Below, piece after piece: positions 1 to 7,066 of a stretch of DNA of 37,392 nt. The stretch is from Acidocella aminolytica 101 = DSM 11237 (GTDB lineage: Bacteria > Pseudomonadota > Alphaproteobacteria > Acetobacterales > Acetobacteraceae). The stretch is from positions 1 to 37,392 of the forward strand of contig NZ_FQVJ01000037.1 of NCBI RefSeq assembly GCF_900129125.1, given 5' to 3'. The notes under the pieces were generated by a model. It searched no databases, was not told the origin of the DNA, and saw only the letters and a list, made by a program, of their open reading frames with translations. The number at the start of each line of letters is the position of its first letter. Position 1 is the first letter of the stretch. The position numbers and the translations under genes are program-made.

Positions 1-321
1 CTCATCATGGCTCAGCGGGGCAAAGACTGGATCGCCCCCATGCTGTTCGACACAAGCTGCACCCACCTGACCGTGACCGCATGGATCAAGGAAATGTTGC
101 TGCCGGCACTCAGGCCGGAAAGCTTGGTGATCATGGATAATGCGCCTTTCCACAACAAGCCCAAAATAGCCGAAATTCTCGACCAACACGGGCACAAGCT
201 ATTGCCGTTGCCCAGATACTCACCAGACTTCAATCCAATCGAGCAGGCTTTCGCGATCCTCAAACGGCAACGGAGCTTCTCAGGAAAATCCCTCGATGAA
301 TTAATAACGTCACACTCTTAA
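1..321 (+). mobile_element. IS630-family transposase, C-terminal part (starts before the window)
   Basis: The reading frame is open at base 1, so this is the 3' part of a longer gene. It carries the end of the DDE integrase-like catalytic domain: VIMDNAPFHN contains the second catalytic Asp and LPRYSPDFNPIEQAF contains the catalytic Glu, both characteristic of IS630/Tc1-type transposases, which insert at TA. The stop is TAA at 319-321. About 15 bases further on, at roughly 332-335 (CTATAATT), the sequence changes abruptly into the reading frame of a LysE-type exporter, which places the right end of the element there. Family assignment is secure; the exact terminal repeat cannot be set because the left end lies outside the window. 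The open frame suggests an element still intact at its 3' end. Confidence 0.85.
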
Positions 322-335
322 TGGAAATTACTATA

Positions 336-458
336 ATTACGGCGTCGGTGCCGTTGGGCCGGTTTTTGCGGCAGCCGCGCACGATTAGCGCGTTGGACCG
401 CGTGGCCGGGACGGTTTTTATTTTATTTGGGATAAAGCTGGCTTTTTCAAAAGCGTGA
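336..458 (+). pseudogene. LysE/RhtB-family exporter, C-terminal fragment cut by the IS630 element
   Basis: Reading in frame from 336 to the TGA at 456-458 gives about 40 residues that include PLGRFLRQPRTISALDRVAG followed by TVFILFGIKLAFSKA. A basic Arg-Pro-Arg stretch, then Leu-Asp-Arg and a final hydrophobic helix is how LysE/RhtB amino-acid exporters normally end. No start codon or ribosome site precedes it, and the frame begins exactly where the IS630-like sequence stops. I read it as the 3' end of an exporter interrupted by insertion. The 5' part should lie beyond the element, before base 1. The rest of the gap to 575 holds only a weak 5-bp hairpin (468-472 with 482-486). Confidence 0.65.
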
Positions 459-574
459 AATGAGGAAGGAGAAAATTTCAGTCTCCCCCTGATAAAAGGA
501 AAATAGTGGCTTACATATCGCTCACCCCGGCCGGGTGTTGGCTGGGTAACGATTTTATTCCCGGAGTTGAATTG

Positions 575-1423
575 ATGAGTAAAACGAATCATCCTGTTTG
601 GCTGATTACCGGATGTTCCACGGGGTTTGGCAGGGAATTGGCCCTGCGGATCGTGCAACGCGGCTGGAAGCTGGTGGTGACGGCGCGTAATTTGGAGCAG
701 GTCAGCGAAATTGCTGAAATGGACAAGGAAAATGTGCTGGCCTTGACGCTGGATGTGACCAAGCCTGCGCAGATTGATGCGGCGGTGAAGGCGGCGATGG
801 AAAAATTCGGGCGGATTGACGTGCTCGTGAATAATGCGGGCTATGGCTATCAAAGTTCGATCGAGGAAGGCGATGAAGCCGAGATCCGCGCGCAATTCGA
901 TACGAATGTGTTTGGATTATTCGCGCTGACGCGGGCGGTGCTTCCGGTGATGCGGGCGCAGAAGAGCGGGCATATTCTAAATATTACTTCTATGGCCGGG
1001 CTGATCGGCTTTCCAGGGTCGGGCTATTATGCCGCGTCGAAACATGCGGTGGAGGGGTGGTCTGATACGTTGCGGGCCGAGGTGGGACCGCTTGGGATTC
1101 AGGTGACTTGCGTGGAGCCTGGGCCGTTCCGGACGGATTGGGCTGGACGCTCCTTGAAACAGACGCCGAGCAAGATTGCCGATTACGCGGAAACCGTCGG
1201 GGCGCGGCTGGCGGGCACCAAGGCGCGCAGCGGAAACCAAGCGGGGGACCCTGTGCGGGCCAGCGATATTATGATCGAACTGACGCAGAAGCCCCAGGCG
1301 CCGCGCCATATTGTGCTGGGCGCATGGGGATTTGATGAGGTGACGCGGATGCTTCAGGTCCGACTGGAAGAGATCAGCGGCCAGAAGGACCTTTCTCTCA
1401 GCGCGGATTATCCGACGGGCTGA
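575..1423 (+). CDS. Short-chain dehydrogenase/reductase (classical SDR)
   Basis: A 282-residue NAD(P)-dependent oxidoreductase of the classical SDR fold. The cofactor motif is TGCSTGFG (residues 12-19), the NNAG motif is at 86-89, and the catalytic set is complete: Ser139 (NITSMAG), Tyr152 and Lys156 (YAASK). The ATG at 575 is preferred over an upstream start at 506 because GGAG (563-566) precedes it at good spacing and because the Rossmann strand then begins about eight residues in, as usual. The substrate is not predictable; the long C-terminal extension after the PGPFRTDW segment resembles SDRs often labelled 'oxidoreductase' near stress genes. It converges on ackA and their 3' ends overlap by 16 bp, with no terminator between them. 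Confidence 0.85.
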   Translation: MSKTNHPVWLITGCSTGFGRELALRIVQRGWKLVVTARNLEQVSEIAEMDKENVLALTLDVTKPAQIDAAVKAAMEKFGRIDVLVNNAGYGYQSSIEEGDEAEIRAQFDTNVFGLFALTRAVLPVMRAQKSGHILNITSMAGLIGFPGSGYYAASKHAVEGWSDTLRAEVGPLGIQVTCVEPGPFRTDWAGRSLKQTPSKIADYAETVGARLAGTKARSGNQAGDPVRASDIMIELTQKPQAPRHIVLGAWGFDEVTRMLQVRLEEISGQKDLSLSADYPTG

Positions 1424-2592
1424 GCGATTAAAGCGCGTGTGTGGGTAGCGATCATCAATTCTTCATCAGTGGGGATGACGCGGACCTCCACCGTGCTATC
1501 TGGTTCGCTGATGGCGGCCTCGTTGGCCTGATTGGCCTCGGAGCAGAGCTTGATGCCGAGCCAGGCGAGTTTGCTGCAGATGGCCGTGCGGATGGCGGGA
1601 GCGTGTTCGCCAATGCCAGCGGTGAAGATCAGACCGTCCAGCCCGCCTAGCGCGGTGACGAGGCCCGCCGCTTGTTTGGCGGCTTGGTAAGCGAAAAGGT
1701 CCAGGGCTTGCCGGGCGGGCTCTGAGCCGTCCTCCAGAAGGGTGCGGACATCGGCGGAGATGCCGGAGACGCCGAGCAGACCTGATTTTTTATAGAGCAG
1801 GGTGGTGAGGTCGTCGGCATTCATGCCATGGGACTGCATGAAATAGAGTAGCACCCCGGCATCTATAGTGCCGGAGCGGGTGCCCATGACCAGACCATCC
1901 AGGGCAGTGAAGCCCATTGTGGAGTCTATGGATTTTCCGTTTTTGACCGCGCACATGCTGGCGCCGTTGCCAAGATGCGCGATAATGACACGGCTTTTGG
2001 CGAGATTAGGAGCCAAGGTGGGCAGGCGGGAGGTAATGTATTCATAAGACAGGCCGTGAAAGCCGTAGCGGCGGACACCTTCATCGTGAAATGAACGCGG
2101 GATGGCGAAGCGTGTCGCGATCTCGGGCATGGTGTGGTGGAAGGATGTGTCGAAACAGCCTACTTGTTTTAAAGAGGGACGGAGTTTGAATAAAGCCTGT
2201 ACGGCGGCGCAATTATGAGGCTCATGCAAGGGGGCGAGATGGCTGAGGCGGGCAATGTCCGCGAGATGTGATTCATCCAGAAAAAGCGGTTTGGTAAAAG
2301 TGCTGCCGCCATGCACGATGCGGTGGCCGGCGGCGATGAGGCTGTCATTGCCCAGATGGGCTTCTACCCAAGCCAGAACTTCGCCCAGCAGATCCTCATG
2401 ATTCAAGGGGGCATGGTTGGGCCAGCGCTTTTCAAGCGCCACCTGATCGCCGGTTTTGATGAGCAGATGCGGTGCGGCGCCGATATTTTCAGCCATACCC
2501 TCGGCCGCGCAGACGAGGCTGCTTTGCAGCTCGAATAGCGCGAATTTGATGCTGGAGGAGCCTGCGTTGATGGTGAGGATCGCGTCAGCCAT
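1408..2592 (-). CDS. ackA: Acetate/propionate(/butyrate) kinase
   Basis: A 394-residue acetokinase-family enzyme (acyl phosphate + ADP to acid + ATP) of the ASKHA fold. Visible motifs are NAGSSSIKF near the N-terminus, GHRIVHGG, the FDTSFH signature, RRYGFHGLSYEYI, HLGNGASMCAVKNGKSIDST, MGTRSGTIDAG and FTAGIGEHAP, all in family order. An ATG at 2592 is chosen; a GTG two codons upstream (2598) is the alternative. It overlaps the end of the MaoC-phosphotransacylase gene by 8 bp, so the two are probably translationally coupled, as expected for enzymes that pass acyl phosphate. It is the last gene of the phaC operon. Acetate, propionate and butyrate kinases share these motifs, so the acyl chain used is open; the PHB context makes C4 plausible. 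Confidence 0.93.
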   Translation of the reverse strand: MADAILTINAGSSSIKFALFELQSSLVCAAEGMAENIGAAPHLLIKTGDQVALEKRWPNHAPLNHEDLLGEVLAWVEAHLGNDSLIAAGHRIVHGGSTFTKPLFLDESHLADIARLSHLAPLHEPHNCAAVQALFKLRPSLKQVGCFDTSFHHTMPEIATRFAIPRSFHDEGVRRYGFHGLSYEYITSRLPTLAPNLAKSRVIIAHLGNGASMCAVKNGKSIDSTMGFTALDGLVMGTRSGTIDAGVLLYFMQSHGMNADDLTTLLYKKSGLLGVSGISADVRTLLEDGSEPARQALDLFAYQAAKQAAGLVTALGGLDGLIFTAGIGEHAPAIRTAICSKLAWLGIKLCSEANQANEAAISEPDSTVEVRVIPTDEELMIATHTRALIAQPVG

Positions 2593-3976
2593 GGGCACCG
2601 GCCATCATCACGGCAATGGCGCAGGAGGCGAGGCGGGCGCGGTCGTTATCCGCGCGGCTGGTGAGGATGATGGGCACCGAGGCGCCGAGCACGATGCCTG
2701 CCGCGTCCGCATTAGCCAGAAAAGTAAGCTGCTTGGCTAGCATATTACCGGATTCAATGTCCGGCACGACCAGAATGTCCGCCTGACCGGCGACGGGGGA
2801 AATGATGTGTTTTTGCGCGGCGGCGGTAGCGCTGATGGCGTTGTCGAAGGCCAGGGGGCCGTCGAGAATGGCGCTGTTGATCTGGCCACGATCCGCCATT
2901 TTGCACAGGGCGGCGGCGTCCAGCGTGGCCTGCATGGCGGGGTTCACGGTTTCCACCGCGGCGAGGATAGCCACACGCGGTGTTTCAATGCCCAGAGAGT
3001 GGGCGAGGCTGATGGCGTTGAGGACGATGCTGTGTTTATCTTCAAGATCCGGCTGGATGTTGATGGCGGCATCGGTAATCAGAAGCGGTTTGGGGTAGGA
3101 TGGCACATCCATGACATAAACATGGCTGAGCCGATTGCCGGTGCGCAGGCCGGTACCGGGCTGGACGACTTCGTGCAGCAACTCATCAGTGTGCAGAGCG
3201 CCTTTCATCAGTGCTTTGGCGATGCCTTCATGAGCCAGGGCGACGGCGCGTTTGGCGGCGGCCGAGCTGGAGGCGGCTTCCTCTATACGGAAGGCGGAAA
3301 TGTCCAGCTTATATTCGGCAGCCTTGGCGGTGATAAGGGATGTGGGGCCCACCAGGATGGGTGTGATGAGGCCGCGCGCGGCGGCCTCTGTCACGGCGAG
3401 GAGGGAGGTTTCGTCACACGGATAGGCGATGGCGGTGGGCAGAGGCGTGTCTGACGTGGCCTTGGTGAGCAGGTTACGCAGGAATTCATGCCGCAGCAGA
3501 CGGACTTCCGGCAGGGCGATGGCGGGGCGGCTGATTTTCTCGGTTGGGGCCTGCACGGTGGCGGTACCGCTCAGCACGTCCTTGCCGTCTTGATTGAAGC
3601 AATGACAGTCTAGAATGACGCGGTGTTTTTCGGGGATCAACTCGGTGACGATGACTTTTGCGGTGATGGTGTCACCGGGGCTGACAGGGGCGTGGAATCT
3701 CAGCTCCTGCCCGAGATAGATGGTACCGGGGCCGGGGAGTTTGGTGCCCAGCACGGCGGAGATTAGCCCGGCGGTGAGTACGCCCTGCGCGATGATGTGA
3801 TGGAAAAGATCTGACGCGGCATAGTCTTTATCCAAATGAGCGGGGTTTACGTCGCCGGAAATATAGGAAAATAGCGCGATGTCATCGCTGCTTATGGTTT
3901 TGGAAAGGCTTGCGGAATCGCCCAGGGCGATTTCAGCGAAAATGCGATTCTCCAGGATTTCGGTATTGATGTCCAT
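2585..3976 (-). CDS. Bifunctional MaoC-type (R)-enoyl-CoA hydratase / phosphate acyltransferase
   Basis: A 463-residue two-domain fusion. Residues about 10-150 form a MaoC hot-dog hydratase with the R-specific hydratase signature SGDVNPAHLDKDYA: catalytic Asp42 and His47 are present. Residues about 165-463 form a phosphate acetyl/butyryltransferase domain, with LVGP, ALMKGALHTDELL and VYVMDVPSYPKPLLITDAA typical of the PTA/PTB family, ending in GASVPIILTSRAD. The hydratase interconverts 3-hydroxyacyl-CoA and enoyl-CoA; the transferase makes acyl phosphate from acyl-CoA for the kinase encoded next. The gene follows phaC by 12 bp and overlaps ackA. This fusion architecture is known in alphaproteobacteria; whether acetyl-, butyryl- or crotonyl-CoA is the real substrate is not established here. 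Confidence 0.9.
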   Translation of the reverse strand: MDINTEILENRIFAEIALGDSASLSKTISSDDIALFSYISGDVNPAHLDKDYAASDLFHHIIAQGVLTAGLISAVLGTKLPGPGTIYLGQELRFHAPVSPGDTITAKVIVTELIPEKHRVILDCHCFNQDGKDVLSGTATVQAPTEKISRPAIALPEVRLLRHEFLRNLLTKATSDTPLPTAIAYPCDETSLLAVTEAAARGLITPILVGPTSLITAKAAEYKLDISAFRIEEAASSSAAAKRAVALAHEGIAKALMKGALHTDELLHEVVQPGTGLRTGNRLSHVYVMDVPSYPKPLLITDAAINIQPDLEDKHSIVLNAISLAHSLGIETPRVAILAAVETVNPAMQATLDAAALCKMADRGQINSAILDGPLAFDNAISATAAAQKHIISPVAGQADILVVPDIESGNMLAKQLTFLANADAAGIVLGASVPIILTSRADNDRARLASCAIAVMMAGAHG

Positions 3977-3988
3977 GGCTCGGTTCCT

Positions 3989-5701
3989 TCAGCGCTGGAA
4001 GATATAGGTGCCGGGCGCGTGGCCAAGAGGCTTGTAGCCCGCTTTGGGAGCACCGGTTTGCGGCGGGTTAATGGGTGTACCGGAATGGTTAGCAAGCCAG
4101 GCCGCCCAGTCCGGCCACCAGGAGCCTTCCTCGCAATTTGCCTGGGATTGCCATTCATCCGGGGGGATGGAGAGGTCGCCGGGTTTGTGCTCCAGCTTGC
4201 GGAAATGGCGGTGGGGGTGGCCCGGCTCACTGACCACGCCCGCATTATGCCCCCCGGACGTGAGGACGAAGGTGATGTCTCCGCTATTGAGCTGCTGGAG
4301 CTTATAGACCGAGCGCCATGGGGCGATGTGGTCGGTTTCCGTGCCGATGACGAACAAGGGGACATGGATGTCAGCCAGGGAGATTTTGCGTCCGTCTGAC
4401 TCGAACCGGCCTTCCGCGAGGTCGTTATTGAGGAAGAGCTTGCGCAGATATTCCGAATGCATGCGGTAGGGCATGCGGGTGGCGTCCATGTTCCAGGACA
4501 TCAGGTCGTTCGGGTGGTCTTCCTCACCCAGATAATAGCGGCGGATCATTTGCGACCAGACGAGGTCGTTGGCGCGGAGCATCTGGAAGGCACCTGCCAT
4601 TTGCTGGGCGTCGAGATAGCCTTGAGACCACATGGCGTCGTCGAGGAAGTGGAGTTGCGCATCTGTGATGAACAGCTGCAATTCACCAGCCTCGGTAAAA
4701 TCCGTCTGGGCGGCGAGCAGAGTGACGGTGGCGAGGCGCTCATCATGATCTCGCGCCATGGTGGCGGCAGTGATGGAAAGTAGCGTGCCGCCGAGGCAAT
4801 AGCCGGTGGCGTGGATTTTTTTATCCGCGCCACAGATGGCGGTGATGGCATCCAGTGCTGCCATGGTGCCGAGGCGGCGGTAATCATCTAGTGAGACATC
4901 GCGCATGGAGGCGTCCGGGTTACGCCAGGAAATGCAGAAAACCGTGAAGCCTTGGCTGACCAGATAGTTCACCATCGAATTGTGCGGTGAAAGATCTAGG
5001 ATGTAATATTTCATGATCCAGGCGGGCACGATGAGAATAGGCTCGGGCCGGACGGACTCCGTGGCGGGAGCGTATTGGATGAGCTCCAGCAGGTCGTTAC
5101 GGAACACCACCTGGCCGGGTGTGATGGCGACATCCTTGCCCGGCTTCATAGGCAAAGGCTGGGTCTTGGTGTTACTGGCGCTGCGCAGATCCGCGACGAG
5201 ATTGCGCACACCTTGGCGCAGGCTTTCACCCGAGGTGGCTTGGGCCTTGGCAAGAACCTCGGGGTTGCAGCCGGGGAAGTTGGAGGGGGCGACGACATCC
5301 AGCATCTGGCGGGCGGTGAAATTCACGATCCGTTCATTCTTGCCGGAGACGCCTGCAGTGTCTTTGGTGGCAGTGTCCCAGAAGCGTTCCGCCCGCAGGA
5401 ATGCCTGCACAGCAAAAGCGGCGGGGCCTTGCTGCCAGCCGGGGTCTTTGAAGCGATGGTCCTGAGGTTCTGGGTTTAACGGCTTAAAGGGAAACCCCAG
5501 GGCCTGACGGGATAGTTCTGTCCAGTCCTGGGCGGCCTGGCGGGCGAGTTTCATTTGCTGGCCTGGCTGGTCGGCGATATGTAACGCCCAATCTGTCCAG
5601 GCGATGGCTAGGGCCGCCATGGAAAGCCCGCCCGTCAGCCGGGCCTGGGCAGCGTGCAACGCGCGGTCCAAAGTGTTGCACTGCTCTGTCTGGTCTGACA
5701 T
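3989..5701 (-). CDS. phaC: Class I poly(3-hydroxyalkanoate) synthase
   Basis: A 570-residue PHA synthase that polymerises (R)-3-hydroxyacyl-CoA on granule surfaces. The nucleophile box is GYCLGG, with the catalytic Cys near residue 302 replacing the Ser of lipases. The Asp (GTETDHIAPW) and His (TSGGHNAG) of the triad follow, and SWRNPD is the expected conserved segment. Length and layout fit class I, with an N-terminal helical region of about 200 residues before the alpha/beta-hydrolase core. AGAGGG precedes the ATG at 5701. It sits 37 bp after fabI and 12 bp before the MaoC-Pta gene in one minus-strand unit. No phaA or phaB occurs in the window, so this may be an additional synthase dedicated to this operon rather than the main storage enzyme. 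Confidence 0.93.
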   Translation of the reverse strand: MSDQTEQCNTLDRALHAAQARLTGGLSMAALAIAWTDWALHIADQPGQQMKLARQAAQDWTELSRQALGFPFKPLNPEPQDHRFKDPGWQQGPAAFAVQAFLRAERFWDTATKDTAGVSGKNERIVNFTARQMLDVVAPSNFPGCNPEVLAKAQATSGESLRQGVRNLVADLRSASNTKTQPLPMKPGKDVAITPGQVVFRNDLLELIQYAPATESVRPEPILIVPAWIMKYYILDLSPHNSMVNYLVSQGFTVFCISWRNPDASMRDVSLDDYRRLGTMAALDAITAICGADKKIHATGYCLGGTLLSITAATMARDHDERLATVTLLAAQTDFTEAGELQLFITDAQLHFLDDAMWSQGYLDAQQMAGAFQMLRANDLVWSQMIRRYYLGEEDHPNDLMSWNMDATRMPYRMHSEYLRKLFLNNDLAEGRFESDGRKISLADIHVPLFVIGTETDHIAPWRSVYKLQQLNSGDITFVLTSGGHNAGVVSEPGHPHRHFRKLEHKPGDLSIPPDEWQSQANCEEGSWWPDWAAWLANHSGTPINPPQTGAPKAGYKPLGHAPGTYIFQR

Positions 5702-5738
5702 TCAGAACCCTCTTGTGATCTTTGGTTTGGATGGCGGG

Positions 5739-6524
5739 CTATGCGCCCAGCAAATGTTCACCGCCATCAATCGGGATGATGGTGCCGGTGAGCATACGCG
5801 CGGCGTCACTGACAAGAAAGGCGGCCAAATCACCGCAGTCTTCAATCTTTACCAACTCTTTTTCCGGTGCTTCGCGCGCGGCCGTATCCAGAAGATCTGA
5901 AAAATGCTCGATCCCGCTGGCGGCCCGGGTAGCAATGGGGCCGGGAGAGATGGCGTTGACCCGGATTTTTTTTGGTCCCAGCTCAACGGCGGTGTAACGC
6001 ACGCAGCTTTCCAGCGCCGCTTTCACGGGACCCATGATGCCGTAATGCGGAATGACACGCTCAGAGCCGATATAGGTCATGGCAAGCAAAGTACCGCCCG
6101 CCACCATTAAAGGTTCCGCGAGCTTCGCTGTGCGCAGGAAGGAATGGCAAGAAACATCCATGGCGGTGGCGAAGCCTTGGGCGGAGCAATCCACCACCCG
6201 GCTGTGCAGATCCGCCGCCGGGGCAAAGGCGATGGAGTGCAGGACGAAATCCAGCTTACCCCAGCGTTGGGTTATGGCCTCAAAAACAGCTTCAAGCTGG
6301 CCTTCGGCCTGAACGTCACAGGGCATTAAAATGTCACAGGGCAAGGCGTCCGTGATGGTGGTGACAAACGGCCGCGCTTTCTCGTTAAGATAGGTCGCGG
6401 TCAACACGGCGCCAGCCTGGGCGAAAGCCCTAGCACAACCTGCCGCGATACTGTGTTCATTGGCAATACCGATGACAAGTCCGCGCTTGCCAGCAAGGCT
6501 TCCCGGCAAGGTGGAGATACTCAT
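5739..6524 (-). CDS. fabI: FabI-type enoyl-[ACP] reductase
   Basis: A 261-residue FabI-like divergent SDR that reduces enoyl thioesters with NAD(P)H. FabI-specific features are the glycine motif GIANEHSIAAG, HSIAFAP, and the active-site block MTYIGSERVIPHYGIMGP with Tyr151, Tyr161 and Lys168 in Y-x6-K spacing; the C-terminus has DGGEHLLG. Its start overlaps the preceding small gene by 4 bp (ATGA), indicating coupling. The location inside a phaC-phosphotransacylase-kinase operon is unusual for a housekeeping fatty-acid gene. It may be a paralogue acting on crotonyl-CoA or a related short enoyl thioester. That role is inference; a duplicate fatty-acid-synthesis FabI is the alternative. Confidence 0.88.
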   Translation of the reverse strand: MSISTLPGSLAGKRGLVIGIANEHSIAAGCARAFAQAGAVLTATYLNEKARPFVTTITDALPCDILMPCDVQAEGQLEAVFEAITQRWGKLDFVLHSIAFAPAADLHSRVVDCSAQGFATAMDVSCHSFLRTAKLAEPLMVAGGTLLAMTYIGSERVIPHYGIMGPVKAALESCVRYTAVELGPKKIRVNAISPGPIATRAASGIEHFSDLLDTAAREAPEKELVKIEDCGDLAAFLVSDAARMLTGTIIPIDGGEHLLGA

Positions 6525-6811
6525 TGGGCCGATACGTCCGGCCGGTGAGCCGCTTTGCTGGGCCGCTCGCCAACATTATTGTGATCTTGCGTATCCTTGA
6601 TGACGGGAAGGGCCCATAGCACGGCGAGCAAGGCAGCGTTGGCACGCATAACCGTTTGATTATAGGTGATCTGCGCTTGAGAAATGGTGTGCACCGTTTC
6701 CGCGAGTTGGCTGAGAACCTTGCCGGATGGAATGAATCTCTTTTGCGCCGCTTGCCAGTTTTCGAAAAAGCTATTGAAGCCAGCAAGATCCACGACTTGC
6801 TTTTCGCTCAT
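6521..6811 (-). CDS. Small phasin-like protein, first gene of the phaC operon
   Basis: A 96-residue protein of uncertain family. It has an N-terminal stretch with aromatic residues (FNSFFENWQAAQKRF), a predicted helical middle, and a hydrophobic segment at about residues 58-72 (ANAALLAVLWALP), then a charged hydrophilic tail. Phasins, the small helical proteins that coat PHB granules, have this sort of composition, and the adjacency to phaC favours that reading, but I see no diagnostic motif. The start is supported by AAGAGG nine bases upstream of the ATG at 6811. The stop overlaps the fabI start. An FNR/FixK-like box lies 62 bp upstream (6873-6886), so this gene probably leads the operon. 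Confidence 0.6.
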   Translation of the reverse strand: MSEKQVVDLAGFNSFFENWQAAQKRFIPSGKVLSQLAETVHTISQAQITYNQTVMRANAALLAVLWALPVIKDTQDHNNVGERPSKAAHRPDVSAQ

Positions 6812-6872
6812 GACACAAACCTCTTAATGATCAGCTTTCCGAGAGTTTGGCAGCGGCCGTACAAAAATGACA

Positions 6873-6886
6873 TTGACCTTCATCAA
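6873..6886 (-). promoter_or_regulatory. FNR/FixK-type box upstream of the phaC operon
   Basis: On the minus strand the sequence is TTGATGAAGGTCAA, nine of ten matches to the CRP/FNR-family consensus TTGAT-N4-ATCAA. Its centre is 68.5 bases before the start codon of the phasin-like gene. Placed at -41.5, the usual class II activator position, it would give a transcript start near 6838 and a leader of about 27 bases. No good -10 hexamer is evident at the matching position, which is common for activator-dependent promoters. Activation under low oxygen is inferred from the site. Confidence 0.6.
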
Positions 6887-7066
6887 ATACGCTGAATCTT
6901 AAACTGATCTTCATATTTTTTAGGCGTTGTTTACGCTGAATGAACGGTAAATTATTGGAAAAAAAGATGATTCTAGGGAAGAAATGAAATTAGCGTTTTT
7001 TAAACATTTCGCACGCTACTAGAAATGGGTTAATCGACTTCTTCCTTCTGTCTATAGGAAAATGCT

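Noticed and set aside
506-574. Longer N-terminus for the first SDR gene
   Set aside because: The extra 23 residues lack a ribosome site and precede the normal Rossmann start; GGAG supports ATG 575.
260-895. 211-residue minus-strand open frame
   Set aside because: It runs antisense through the LysE fragment and the SDR N-terminus, has no family motif and no ribosome site; the plus-strand genes explain the region.
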